Assembly (NCBI GenBank): GCA_002337385.1
Contig: DDFY01000011.1
Location: 1-64,000, forward strand
Reading direction: 5' to 3'
Source of the DNA: Erythrobacter sp. UBA1916
GTDB taxonomy: Bacteria; Pseudomonadota; Alphaproteobacteria; Sphingomonadales; Sphingomonadaceae
Length of the DNA: 64,000 nucleotides
Position 1 is the first letter of the stretch. Every line of letters begins with the position of its first letter. The notes below the pieces were generated by a model. The model saw only the letters and a program-made list of their open reading frames with translations, had not been told where the DNA came from and did not search any database. The position numbers were made by a program, and so were the translations under genes. This document shows, piece after piece, positions 28,132-35,585 of this stretch.

Positions 28132-29541
28132 TCAATAGCGATAATGCTCGGGCTTGAACGGGCCTTCTACCGGCACGCCGATGTAATCGGCCTGCTTCTG
28201 GCTGAGCTTGGAGAGCTTCACGCCGAGCTTGTCGAGGTGCAGCGCCGCCACCTTTTCGTCGAGGTGCTTGGGCAGAACGTAGACGTCGTTTTCGTATTCG
28301 TCGTGCTTTTCCCACAGCTCCATCTGCGCCATCACCTGGTTGGTGAACGAGCAGCTCATCACGAAGCTGGGGTGGCCGGTGGCGCAGGCGAGGTTCACGA
28401 GGCGGCCCTTGGCGAGCACGATGATTTCCTTGCCATCGGGGAACTTCACCAGGTCGGTGCCCGGCTTCAGCTCGCTCCACTCGTAGTTCGAAAGCGCCGA
28501 GATCTGGATTTCGCTGTCGAAGTGGCCGATGTTGGAGACGATCGCCATCGGCTTCATCGCCTTCATGTGATCGGCGGTGATGACGTCTTCGTTGCCGGTG
28601 GTGGTGACGAAGATGTCGGCGCGGGTCACCGCGTCTTCCATCGTGGTCACTTCGAAACCTTCCATCGCCGCCTGCAGCGCGCAGATCGGGTCGATCTCGG
28701 TCACGAGCACGCGCGCGCCGCCATTGCGCAGCGACTGGGCCGAGCCCTTACCGACATCGCCATAACCGGCAACGCAGGCGACCTTGCCCGAGAGCATCAC
28801 GTCGGTCGCGCGGCGGATCGCGTCGACCAGCGATTCGCGGCAGCCATAGAGGTTGTCGAACTTCGACTTGGTGACGCTATCGTTCACGTTGATGGCCGGG
28901 AACGGCAACTTGCCCTGCTTGGCGAGCGAGTAAAGGCGGTGGACACCGGTGGTGGTCTCTTCCGAGACGCCGCGCAGGTTCTTCACCGTTTCGGTGAGGT
29001 AGCCCGGCTTCCTGGCGATAAAGGCCTTGAGCGAACGCTGGAACTCGATTTCCTCGGCATTGCCCGGTTCGGGCAGCTCTTCACCGGCTTCAACGCGCGC
29101 GCCCCAGAGCGCGAACATGGTGGCATCGCCGCCGTCGTCGAGGATGATGTTCGAGGTCTGGCCCGAGCCGTCCTTATCCCAGTCGAAGATCTCGCCGACA
29201 TAGTCCCAGTATTCGGCCAGGCTCTCGCCCTTCACCGCGAACACGGGAATGCCCTGCGCCGCGATGGCGGCAGCGGCGTGGTCCTGCGTCGAGAAGATGT
29301 TGCAGGTCGCCCAGCGGACCTCTGCGCCGAGCGCGGTCAGCGTCTCGATCAGCACGGCGGTCTGGATCGTCATGTGCAGCGAGCCGGTGATGCGCGCACC
29401 CTTCAGCGGCTGCGCGGCGCCGAATTCCTCGCGCGTGGCCATGAGGCCCGGCATCTCGGTTTCGGCAATAGCGATGTCGGCTCGGCCATAGTCAGCCAGG
29501 GCAATGTCTTTAATGATATAGTCGGTCTTAGCGTCAGCCAC
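28132..29541 (-). CDS. ahcY: Adenosylhomocysteinase (S-adenosylhomocysteine hydrolase)
   Basis: A 469-residue NAD-dependent enzyme that splits S-adenosylhomocysteine into adenosine and homocysteine, removing the product inhibitor of methyltransferases. Visible are the substrate-side block ARITGSLHMTIQTAVLIETL, NINDSVTKSKFDN-type segment (read here as NVNDSVTKSKFDNLYG), the NAD-binding glycine loop VAGYGDVGKGSAQSL, and the C-terminal PFKPEHYRY ending typical of the family. I chose the GTG at 29541 (VADAKTDY) because AGGAGA lies 8 bases upstream; the ATG at 29559 overlaps poorly with any ribosome site. The upstream region was inspected for an SAH riboswitch and none was convincing. Confidence 0.96.
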   Translation of the reverse strand: MADAKTDYIIKDIALADYGRADIAIAETEMPGLMATREEFGAAQPLKGARITGSLHMTIQTAVLIETLTALGAEVRWATCNIFSTQDHAAAAIAAQGIPVFAVKGESLAEYWDYVGEIFDWDKDGSGQTSNIILDDGGDATMFALWGARVEAGEELPEPGNAEEIEFQRSLKAFIARKPGYLTETVKNLRGVSEETTTGVHRLYSLAKQGKLPFPAINVNDSVTKSKFDNLYGCRESLVDAIRRATDVMLSGKVACVAGYGDVGKGSAQSLRNGGARVLVTEIDPICALQAAMEGFEVTTMEDAVTRADIFVTTTGNEDVITADHMKAMKPMAIVSNIGHFDSEIQISALSNYEWSELKPGTDLVKFPDGKEIIVLAKGRLVNLACATGHPSFVMSCSFTNQVMAQMELWEKHDEYENDVYVLPKHLDEKVAALHLDKLGVKLSKLSQKQADYIGVPVEGPFKPEHYRY

Positions 29542-29724
29542 GCGCACTTCTCCTGTCATGTGGGGATGAGCGCCGCCGGGGCTCCGCGCGGCACAGATGT
29601 GGGGCGGAGCCATAGGGGCGCAGGCGAACAAGGTAAACCCTTCTCACTCGTGTAAATCATCGCTGGCAACGGATCGGTGGGCTTCCTATCTGTGCCGTGA
29701 CCCTCACCACGAAGGATACCTGAG

Positions 29725-30204
29725 ATGACGATTTCCAAAGGCGACAAGCTTCCCGATGTAAAACTGGTCAAGGCGACCGCGGATGGCCCCGATGCCGTGC
29801 AGTCGAGCGATTTCTTCGCCGGCAAGAAGGTTGCCCTGTTCGCAGTGCCCGGCGCCTTCACCCCGACCTGCTCGGCCAAGCACCTGCCCGGCTACGTTGA
29901 GAAAGCGGGCGACCTCAAGGCCAAGGGCGTCGACGAGATCGCCTGCGTTTCGGTCAACGATGCCTTCGTGATGGGCGCATGGGGCAAGGACGCTGGCTCC
30001 GCAGATGTGACCATGCTCGCCGATGGCAGCGCCGATTTCGCCAAGGCGGTTGGCCTTGATGCCGATTTCTCGGGCTATGGCATGGGCACCCGTTCGCAGC
30101 GCTACTCGATGATCGTCAACGACGGCGTGGTCGAAGAGCTGAACGTCGAAGGCCCCGGCGAATTCAAGGTTTCGAGCGCGGAGCACATGCTCGGCCAGCT
30201 CTAA
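29725..30204 (+). CDS. Peroxiredoxin, Prx5 type
   Basis: A 159-residue atypical peroxiredoxin of the Prx5/hybrid redoxin family. The peroxidatic cysteine is C49 in VPGAFTPTCSAKHLPGY, and the family block VNDAFVMGAWG follows. It reduces hydrogen peroxide and alkyl hydroperoxides using glutathione/glutaredoxin or thioredoxin. The only other visible cysteine is in EIACVSV. No export signal, so cytoplasmic. It is divergent from ahcY across 183 bases that hold no gene, with an AAGGA site before the ATG, and is followed by a strong bidirectional terminator. Confidence 0.95.
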   Translation: MTISKGDKLPDVKLVKATADGPDAVQSSDFFAGKKVALFAVPGAFTPTCSAKHLPGYVEKAGDLKAKGVDEIACVSVNDAFVMGAWGKDAGSADVTMLADGSADFAKAVGLDADFSGYGMGTRSQRYSMIVNDGVVEELNVEGPGEFKVSSAEHMLGQL

Positions 30205-30221
30205 GCCTGCTACCCAACAAG

Positions 30222-30260
30222 AAAGGGCGGCTCTCCAACCGGAGCGCCGCCCTTTCTTTT
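30222..30260. terminator. Bidirectional rho-independent terminator
   Basis: A 15-bp near-perfect stem (AAAGGGCGGCTCTCC with GGAGCGCCGCCCTTT, 4-base loop AACC) with T-rich flank TTTCTTTT on the plus strand and the mirrored A-rich run on the other. It sits between the convergent peroxiredoxin and MurA-like genes and can serve both. Confidence 0.92.
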
Positions 30261-30282
30261 GCCTGCAAGCGAATGGGACGGA

Positions 30283-31575
30283 TCAGTCTTCCCACTCAAC
30301 GTCTACACCGAGCGAATCGATGTTTTTCACGAAGTCTGGGTGCGCGCGGCGGATCGGGTCGGCATCGAGGATCGTGCTCTCGCCATCAATGCTCGCGGCC
30401 ACCATCAACATCGCGATGGCCACACGGATAATGTAAGGACTCGTCACCGTGGCGGGGACCAGCTTGTCACCACCGAAAGTTATCAAGCGGTGCGGGTCGC
30501 ACAGCAGTGTGTGCGCGCCGAACAGCGACAGCTCTGTGTGCCAGGTCAGCCCACCTTCGTAGACCTTGTTCCAGAACATCACCTGCCCCTCGGCCTTGAC
30601 GCCAAGCGCGATGAAGATCGGCAAGAGGTCAGCCGGAATATAAGGCCAGGGCGCAGCTTCGACCTTCACCGTAAGGTGCGAGGTGAAGTTATCCTGCACG
30701 CTCAGCCTTGCAGGCGCTTCCATGCGCGACCAACCGTCCTTGTGTTCGACGTGCGCGCCGAACTTCTCGAAGGTGCGGTCGATCAGCATAAAGTGCTCGG
30801 GGCAGCCATTGCGCACGGCGATGTCACCGCCGGTCACCGCGGCCAGCGCGAGGAAGGTCGCGACTTCGTGATAATCGTCAGCGAAGGTGTAATCGACGCT
30901 GGTGAAGCTCGGCTCGCCCTCGATGCTGACCATCGAGGTGCCCTTGCCCTTGATCCGCGCACCCATTTTTTCGAGGAAGGCGCACAGCTCCTGCACATGC
31001 GGCTCGCAGGCGGCGTTGACGATCTGGCTGGTGCCCTTGGCATTGAGCGCCGAGATGATGAAGTTCTCGGTGGTCGTGACCGAAGCATATTCAAGCCACA
31101 TCCGCGTAGGCTCGCCCGCCCCGCGCTGGCGGAATACAATGTGGCGGCCCTCGCTCGTCACTTCGGCGCCAAAATTGCGGAACACCTCGACGTGCGGATC
31201 GATTTCGCGCGCGCCGAGCGTGCAGCCCTTCACCTCATGCTCAAGCCGCGCCTCGCCTAGACGCGCGAGCAAGCCGGGGATCATCATGATCGATGCACGC
31301 ATCGCCTGCGGCAGGCTGGCGCGCGCCGAGGAAGAGATGGTCGAGTGATCAATGGCAAAGGTCTTGGCAGCCTTGTCCCATTCGACCTTGCTGCCAAGCT
31401 CGGAAAAGAACGCGTGAATGCGCGTCACGTCGGTGATTTCGGGCACGTTGCGCAGCATGATCGGCGCGTCGCTAAGCAACGTCGCGCAGAGCACCGGCAG
31501 CACCGCGTTCTTGTTCGCCGATGGCTCGATCCGTCCGCTCAGCCGCTGCCCACCGCGAACCCGCAATGCCGTCAT
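30283..31575 (-). CDS. MurA-like enolpyruvyl transferase (divergent)
   Basis: A 430-residue protein of the EPSP synthase/MurA fold. By hand alignment to E. coli MurA it keeps K22 and N23 (SANKNAVLP), an arginine in QAMRAS, the loop cysteine that fosfomycin attacks (C118 in KGCTLGAREID) and the catalytic aspartate (D316 in YIPADLLP). It departs from the usual sequence around the FENRF block, here FWNKVYEGG, and in the ARP loop, here ARE. It could be the cell's UDP-GlcNAc enolpyruvyl transferase, starting peptidoglycan synthesis, or a paralogue with another acceptor. It lies 42 bases downstream of folE on the same strand and ends at a strong terminator. Confidence 0.78.
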   Translation of the reverse strand: MTALRVRGGQRLSGRIEPSANKNAVLPVLCATLLSDAPIMLRNVPEITDVTRIHAFFSELGSKVEWDKAAKTFAIDHSTISSSARASLPQAMRASIMMIPGLLARLGEARLEHEVKGCTLGAREIDPHVEVFRNFGAEVTSEGRHIVFRQRGAGEPTRMWLEYASVTTTENFIISALNAKGTSQIVNAACEPHVQELCAFLEKMGARIKGKGTSMVSIEGEPSFTSVDYTFADDYHEVATFLALAAVTGGDIAVRNGCPEHFMLIDRTFEKFGAHVEHKDGWSRMEAPARLSVQDNFTSHLTVKVEAAPWPYIPADLLPIFIALGVKAEGQVMFWNKVYEGGLTWHTELSLFGAHTLLCDPHRLITFGGDKLVPATVTSPYIIRVAIAMLMVAASIDGESTILDADPIRRAHPDFVKNIDSLGVDVEWED

Positions 31576-31617
31576 GTACCTAGTCCTTACCTATTCCTTG
31601 GGCGCCAATTGCGCGCC

Positions 31618-32223
31618 TCAATAGCCCATCAGCTTGAGCACTTCCTCGCGGCTGCGATGGTCCTTGCGGAACAGGCCCATGACCCGGCTCGTCACCATGC
31701 TCACGCCCTGCGTGCGCACACCGCGCGCCGACATACAGGCATGGCTGGCCTCGATCACCACGGCCACGCCGCGCGGTTGCAGCTCATCCTGAATGCACTG
31801 TGCGACCTCGGCGGTTAGCCGTTCCTGAATTTGCAGACGCCGGGCGTAGCCGTGCAGCACCCGCGCGAGCTTGGAGATACCCACCACCTTATCGGTCGGC
31901 AAATAGGCAATGGCTGCCTTGCCGATGATCGGCGCCATGTGGTGCTCACAGTGGCTCTGGAACGGAATGTCCTTCAGCAGCACGATCTCGTCGTAGCCAC
32001 CAACCTCGTGAAACACGCGGGAAAGGTGGATACGCGGATCTTCCTCGTAGCCTTGGCAGTATTCCTTCCAGGCCCGCGCCACCCGTGCCGGTGTATCGGT
32101 CAGGCCTTCGCGCGTGGGATCATCACCCGCCCAGCGAATGAGCGTGCGAATGGCTTCCTGTACGTCTTCGGGAACCGGCATCTTGCCGTTGCCGATAGTC
32201 TCTTCCTCGTGATTACAGCTCAT
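31618..32223 (-). CDS. folE: GTP cyclohydrolase I
   Basis: A 201-residue type I GTP cyclohydrolase that converts GTP to dihydroneopterin triphosphate, the first step to folate. Zinc ligands are visible in FQSHCEHHMAPIIG and SHACMSARGVR, and the substrate block in GISKLARVLHGYARRLQIQERLT. Family length is usual. Its ATG at 32223 overlaps the stop of the upstream phospholipase-D gene (ATGA), so its translation is coupled to a gene with no folate role, which suggests shared regulation rather than shared pathway. Cytoplasmic homodecamer in known members. Confidence 0.96.
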   Translation of the reverse strand: MSCNHEEETIGNGKMPVPEDVQEAIRTLIRWAGDDPTREGLTDTPARVARAWKEYCQGYEEDPRIHLSRVFHEVGGYDEIVLLKDIPFQSHCEHHMAPIIGKAAIAYLPTDKVVGISKLARVLHGYARRLQIQERLTAEVAQCIQDELQPRGVAVVIEASHACMSARGVRTQGVSMVTSRVMGLFRKDHRSREEVLKLMGY

Positions 32224-33803
32224 TTAATAACTCGGCGCATCCTTCTTAGCCGGGCTCTTCCCTTAGCTCTCGCCTTGGCCAATAGGCTGCCGCGACGGAA
32301 AAGACCATTCTTTGCCGGAAGTATCGCAAAGACGTCCCCCGGCTCCTCCGGATCGAACGTTTCGCGCAAGGCCAGTTCGCGACTGGTCTCATCCAACGGT
32401 GGAGGGTGAAATGGGCGCAGATGCCGCCGTTGCAAGCCCTCGCCGCGACCGTTGATGCCGGCAATCATCGCCGCCATCGAACCGTGGGCAGCAAGCAAGC
32501 CCGGCACCGCCTCTTCCTCGATTCCGCAGTGCTCGGCCAGCAGCGAGTGGCGTAGCCGTTCGATCTCGCCCGTGACATGCTCGTTACCGGGACGACTGGA
32601 ATCGATGAACACGTCGCACTCCGAATCCAGCCCCATCGAACGATTGTTGAAATTGGCCGAGCCGATTCTCAGCACTTCGTCATCGATGATCGTCAGCTTG
32701 GCATGGACATAGATCGTCCGCTCATCGGTATAGGGCACGTAGAGATGAAAGGCGTTGTGCCGGTCGAGTTCGTTCAGCGCGCTCACCAGCTCTGCGCGGG
32801 CCGGGTTCATCGCCTGCTCCTCGGCCCAACCATCGGCGCTCTCGGGATGAACGATCACGATTTCGGGCGGATCTGGCTCATTCAGCCTTTGCGCGATGGC
32901 TTCACAGATGGCGCGGCTCGCGAAGTACTGGTTCTCGGCATAGATGAACCGTTTCGCACGGGCGATCTGCTCGCAGAACAGCTGCTCCACCTCGTCGACC
33001 TTGGGCAAGTCGCCGTGCTCTGCCCGCGTGCGCGCAATGCCAATTTCGACATTCTCGAAGTGCGCTTCCAGCCCCTCGGGCCATGCGCTGTCATCAGTCT
33101 TCTCGGAAGGCTTGAGCGGTTTGCCACCGGCAGTAATCCAGCGCTGCCGGCCCAGATCCTCCAGCGCGCCGGCGATCTCGCCTTCCATCAGCATGGTGAC
33201 ATCGTGCCAAGGGCCATAGAGCCTGCCGCGCGGCAACTTGCGGCCGGGATCATCGGTCTTGTGTGCGCGGGTGTCCCACCGGCCGCAGGTCATGTCGATC
33301 CCGCCGCAGACGGCAAACTGCTTGTCGATAACGACAATCTTCTGATGGTGGCTGCAACCGATCGGGTGCGCAGTATCGAACTTGAAGTCGATCCGCGGAT
33401 GGCGCGCCCAGCGCAGCAGGTCGAACAGCATCGTCCCGCGCGTTACGAGCGAGAAGACCGAGTAGCTCCACTTGAGGATGCGGACCTCCAGCCCCGGCCG
33501 ATGCCGATTGAGCCACAGGATGAAGCTGCCAAGCCGCGCGGGATAGGAACGGTTGAACGGGCGCTGATACCAGCGGCGGCCGCGCGTGAGGTGGATGCGG
33601 GTATCGAAATCCCACCCGATCAGCAGAATCCGCTGCTTGGCGCGCAGCATCGCTTGCTGGACGAGGTCGAAGTACTCTTCCCCGTCGATCGCGACGCGCA
33701 CGCGCCGGGCCTTGGCATAGCGCCACACGCCCGGCTCGACCGAACTATCGTCAAACTCGCCGATCTGGCTGTCCGCTTCGGCCGTTCCGCGTGCCATCGG
33801 CAT
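32220..33803 (-). CDS. Phospholipase D family protein
   Basis: A 527-residue phospholipase D superfamily member with two HKD motifs, H153-Q-K155 to D160 (HHQKIVVID) and H367-A-K369 to D374 (HAKLTIID), the latter followed by GSANFNNRSMGLDSE. These form the two-step phosphatidyl-transfer active site. It has no N-terminal transmembrane helices, unlike classical cardiolipin synthases, so it may be a cytoplasmic or peripheral phospholipase or synthase. The start ATG at 33803 has AGGAG 7 bases upstream; a second ATG lies two codons on. The stop overlaps folE. It is 61 bases downstream of the hemerythrin-like gene and may share its promoter. Confidence 0.9.
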   Translation of the reverse strand: MPMARGTAEADSQIGEFDDSSVEPGVWRYAKARRVRVAIDGEEYFDLVQQAMLRAKQRILLIGWDFDTRIHLTRGRRWYQRPFNRSYPARLGSFILWLNRHRPGLEVRILKWSYSVFSLVTRGTMLFDLLRWARHPRIDFKFDTAHPIGCSHHQKIVVIDKQFAVCGGIDMTCGRWDTRAHKTDDPGRKLPRGRLYGPWHDVTMLMEGEIAGALEDLGRQRWITAGGKPLKPSEKTDDSAWPEGLEAHFENVEIGIARTRAEHGDLPKVDEVEQLFCEQIARAKRFIYAENQYFASRAICEAIAQRLNEPDPPEIVIVHPESADGWAEEQAMNPARAELVSALNELDRHNAFHLYVPYTDERTIYVHAKLTIIDDEVLRIGSANFNNRSMGLDSECDVFIDSSRPGNEHVTGEIERLRHSLLAEHCGIEEEAVPGLLAAHGSMAAMIAGINGRGEGLQRRHLRPFHPPPLDETSRELALRETFDPEEPGDVFAILPAKNGLFRRGSLLAKARAKGRARLRRMRRVIK

Positions 33804-33864
33804 GATCGCTCCTGTTCGCGCCCGCAGCTGCACCCTGCAACGCATCACCGCAAGTGCGCAAACG

Positions 33865-34350
33865 CTATTCCTTGGCGTCTTCCGCCTTTTCCGGCGTCAC
33901 ATTCGCATCGGCCTTCTCGGCCTCCTTACGCCGATCGAACACCGACTGCATATAATCTCGGTCCTCTTCGGTGAGATATTGCTCGAAGTCGGGGAAGTGG
34001 TCGTCCTCTTCCTCGTCGATATGGTGGCGATAGTCGTGATCGAGCTGCTTGAACTTGGCCAGCCAGGCAGAGGACGACATGTCAGTTGCGGCCAGATCGT
34101 TGAGGGCTTCCTCGATCTCATGGTGCTCGGCAACCGAGTGGCGGGTCTCGTCAGTAGTGTCGGGCTTGCGCAGCATAGTCGAATAGAGCGCCTGCTCTTC
34201 AGCTGCGGCGTGGCTCTTCACTTCCTTGGTGAACGCTTCGAGCAGCGTCTTGCGCTCATCGCTTTCACCATGCGTCTGGCTCATCTTGTCGAGCAGATCG
34301 CGATGCTTGTCATGGTCGCGCTTGAGGCGCGCAAAAATGTCTTGTTGCAT
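33865..34350 (-). CDS. Hemerythrin HHE cation-binding domain protein
   Basis: A 161-residue, very charged helical protein with the HHE arrangement: RDHDKHRDLLDK near the N-terminus, KSHAAAEEQALY, VAEHHEIEEALNDL and YRHHIDEEEDDHFPDFE. Such four-helix proteins bind a di-iron centre and are linked to oxygen, nitric oxide or metal handling. Start ATG at 34350 has AGGAG 8 bases upstream. The open frame continues upstream through the antisense strand of tRNA-Arg, which is not coding. A GGAAC-N17-GTT promoter-like element sits just upstream, matching the alphaproteobacterial general stress (EcfG) consensus. The acidic and lysine-rich C-terminal tail is probably unstructured. Confidence 0.88.
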   Translation of the reverse strand: MQQDIFARLKRDHDKHRDLLDKMSQTHGESDERKTLLEAFTKEVKSHAAAEEQALYSTMLRKPDTTDETRHSVAEHHEIEEALNDLAATDMSSSAWLAKFKQLDHDYRHHIDEEEDDHFPDFEQYLTEEDRDYMQSVFDRRKEAEKADANVTPEKAEDAKE

Positions 34351-34383
34351 GGAGAGCTCCTGAAACGGTGTGTTCAAGGAAAT

Positions 34384-34408
34384 AACACCGCTCCGGGCTG
34401 TCCGTTCC
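34384..34408 (-). promoter_or_regulatory. Candidate EcfG-type stress promoter
   Basis: On the minus strand GGAAC is followed after 17 bases by GTT, matching the GGAAC-N16-CGTT form known for EcfG sigma factors except for T in place of C before GTT. The distance to the hemerythrin-like ATG (about 34 bases) leaves room for a short leader with its AGGAG site. Assigned by eye. Confidence 0.5.
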
Positions 34409-34480
34409 GCCGCGAATTGCGCAAGCACGCCTGCGCATGCCCCGAAGGGCAAAGCTGGAAACACAAGCTGTTGGGAAAAA

Positions 34481-34557
34481 TGGTGCACCCGGAAGGATTC
34501 GAACCTCCGGCCACCTGATTCGTAGTCAGGTACTCTATCCAGCTGAGCTACGGGTGC
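34481..34557 (-). tRNA. tRNA-Arg (ACG)
   Basis: The minus strand folds as a cloverleaf: acceptor GCACCCG with CGGGTGC, D-arm AGCTCAGCTGGATAGAG, anticodon stem CCTGA/TCAGG around loop CTACGAA (anticodon ACG, read as ICG for arginine), T-arm GGAGGTTCGAATCCTTCC, discriminator A and encoded CCA. Confidence 0.97.
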
Positions 34558-34603
34558 ACTCGGGAAGCGGCCAAATACGGAGCCATGTTCCGCTTGGCAA
34601 GCC

Positions 34604-35014
34604 CTAATCTGATATTCTTTTTGCCAACTCCCGATCCATCGGTGCAAGCGCAAGCGAAAGAGCCTCTTTCCGCGTGAACCAGCCCCATTTCTGGCCTTCA
34701 CGCCCATCGGGACTGCCGCGCCAGCGCGTGGCACTATAGAGCATCAAGACCACCGGAGATCGGTCATCACGCGCCTCTTCCGCAAGGAGCATGGCGGAGC
34801 AGTCAGCCGGTTCCACGACGATGCCAAGCTCTTCGGCTATTTCACGCGCCAACGCCTCGCGCGGGGTCTCCCCGGCATCGACCTTGCCGCCGGGGAATTC
34901 CCACAAGCCGGCGTGGTGCTTTCCCTCCGGACGCTGCTGCAGCAGCAGCCGCCCCGCACCATCGACAAGGGCAAGCGCCACCACGGGCATCCAAGTAGAA
35001 GGCTCAGCGCTCAC
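34604..35014 (-). CDS. mutT: 8-oxo-dGTP diphosphatase (MutT-type Nudix hydrolase)
   Basis: A 136-residue Nudix hydrolase. The Nudix box GGKVDAGETPREALAREIAEELGI matches the GX5EX7REUXEEXGU pattern in full and is preceded by AGLWEFP as in MutT, which sanitises the nucleotide pool by hydrolysing 8-oxo-dGTP. Preceding QQRPEGKHHAG also fits MutT. Cytoplasmic, single domain. Other Nudix substrates remain possible but the WEFPGGK context favours MutT. It is divergent from the first Flp pilin gene with a 65-base gap. Confidence 0.88.
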   Translation of the reverse strand: MSAEPSTWMPVVALALVDGAGRLLLQQRPEGKHHAGLWEFPGGKVDAGETPREALAREIAEELGIVVEPADCSAMLLAEEARDDRSPVVLMLYSATRWRGSPDGREGQKWGWFTRKEALSLALAPMDRELAKRISD

Positions 35015-35079
35015 AATAATCCTTCCTTAGGTCTTCGGCCACACTTTCCGCCGCGAAACGCTCAGGAAAGAGGATCCTC

Positions 35080-35265
35080 ATGGCCGTTTGGACATATCTC
35101 AAGCAAGTCATGGCCGATTGCACCGCCGCAACAGCCGTAGAATACGGCCTTATCATTAGCTTGGTCGTGCTTTCCATGGTGGCCTCGTTGCAGGCCGTTG
35201 CCAACGTGACTGTGGACATGTGGAGCGACGTAAAAAGCAAGGTTATCGCCGCCTCCAGTGATTAG
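35080..35265 (+). CDS. Flp-type pilin-like protein, atypical cleavage site
   Basis: A 61-residue Flp/Fap (type IVb) pilin-like protein: short basic leader, then TAVEYGLIISLVVLSMVASL, a single hydrophobic helix with the invariant glutamate-tyrosine pair (E21, Y22) at positions +5 and +6. Flp pilins are normally cut after a glycine by a prepilin peptidase such as CpaA/TadV; here the aligned residue is A16, and a cysteine (C14) occurs just before it. It may be processed poorly, or be a minor pilin or decoy. It precedes a canonical pilin gene by 95 bases. The rest of the tad/cpa assembly locus is not in this window. Confidence 0.75.
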   Translation: MAVWTYLKQVMADCTAATAVEYGLIISLVVLSMVASLQAVANVTVDMWSDVKSKVIAASSD

Positions 35266-35360
35266 CGATTTATCAACGAATCATCCGTAAAAGCGCAACT
35301 ATCCGGAAGGGAAACCAGCTGGATCGGGTACCGAAGACATCGAAAAATCAGGAGACTACC

Positions 35361-35522
35361 ATGACCTTCTTCAACAAGATCGCCCGCGACGAAGCTGGCG
35401 CGACCGCTATTGAATACGGCCTGATCGCCGCCCTGATCGCCGTTGCCGCGATCACCGCCATGCAGGCTCTGGGCAACCAGCTCAGCACCACCTTCAACAA
35501 GGTGAAGACCGAAATGGAGTAA
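35361..35522 (+). CDS. Flp family type IVb pilin
   Basis: A 53-residue canonical Flp pilin beginning MTFFNKIARDEAGATAIEYG. Cleavage is expected after G13, leaving a mature peptide with E18-Y19 and a single helix (LIAALIAVAAITAMQALG) that polymerises into thin Tad pili for surface attachment. The Shine-Dalgarno AGGAG lies 7 bases before the ATG, and a strong terminator follows. The neighbouring M48 gene is convergent, and no cpaA, cpaB, tadA or tadBC gene is seen nearby, so export machinery must be encoded elsewhere if it works. Confidence 0.92.
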   Translation: MTFFNKIARDEAGATAIEYGLIAALIAVAAITAMQALGNQLSTTFNKVKTEME

Positions 35523-35547
35523 TCCACTCCAATCGGAATAGGAATTC

Positions 35548-35577
35548 GGGGCGGCGGGGAAACCTGCCGCCCCTTTT
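35548..35577. terminator. Rho-independent terminator after the pilin gene
   Basis: An 11-bp stem (GGGGCGGCGGG with CCTGCCGCCCC, one mismatch) and a 4-base loop, followed by TTTT, between the pilin gene and the convergent M48 protease gene. Confidence 0.9.
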
Positions 35578-35585
35578 CTTTGCGC

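Noticed and set aside
29542..29724. SAH or SAM riboswitch upstream of ahcY
   Set aside because: I looked for the conserved SAH aptamer core and its pseudoknot partner and found neither.
33865..34734. Longer ORF joining the hemerythrin gene with the tRNA-Arg region
   Set aside because: The upstream part is the antisense translation of tRNA-Arg (a well-known false peptide VAQLDRVPDYESGGRRFESF). The strong AGGAG and ATG at 34350 define the gene.
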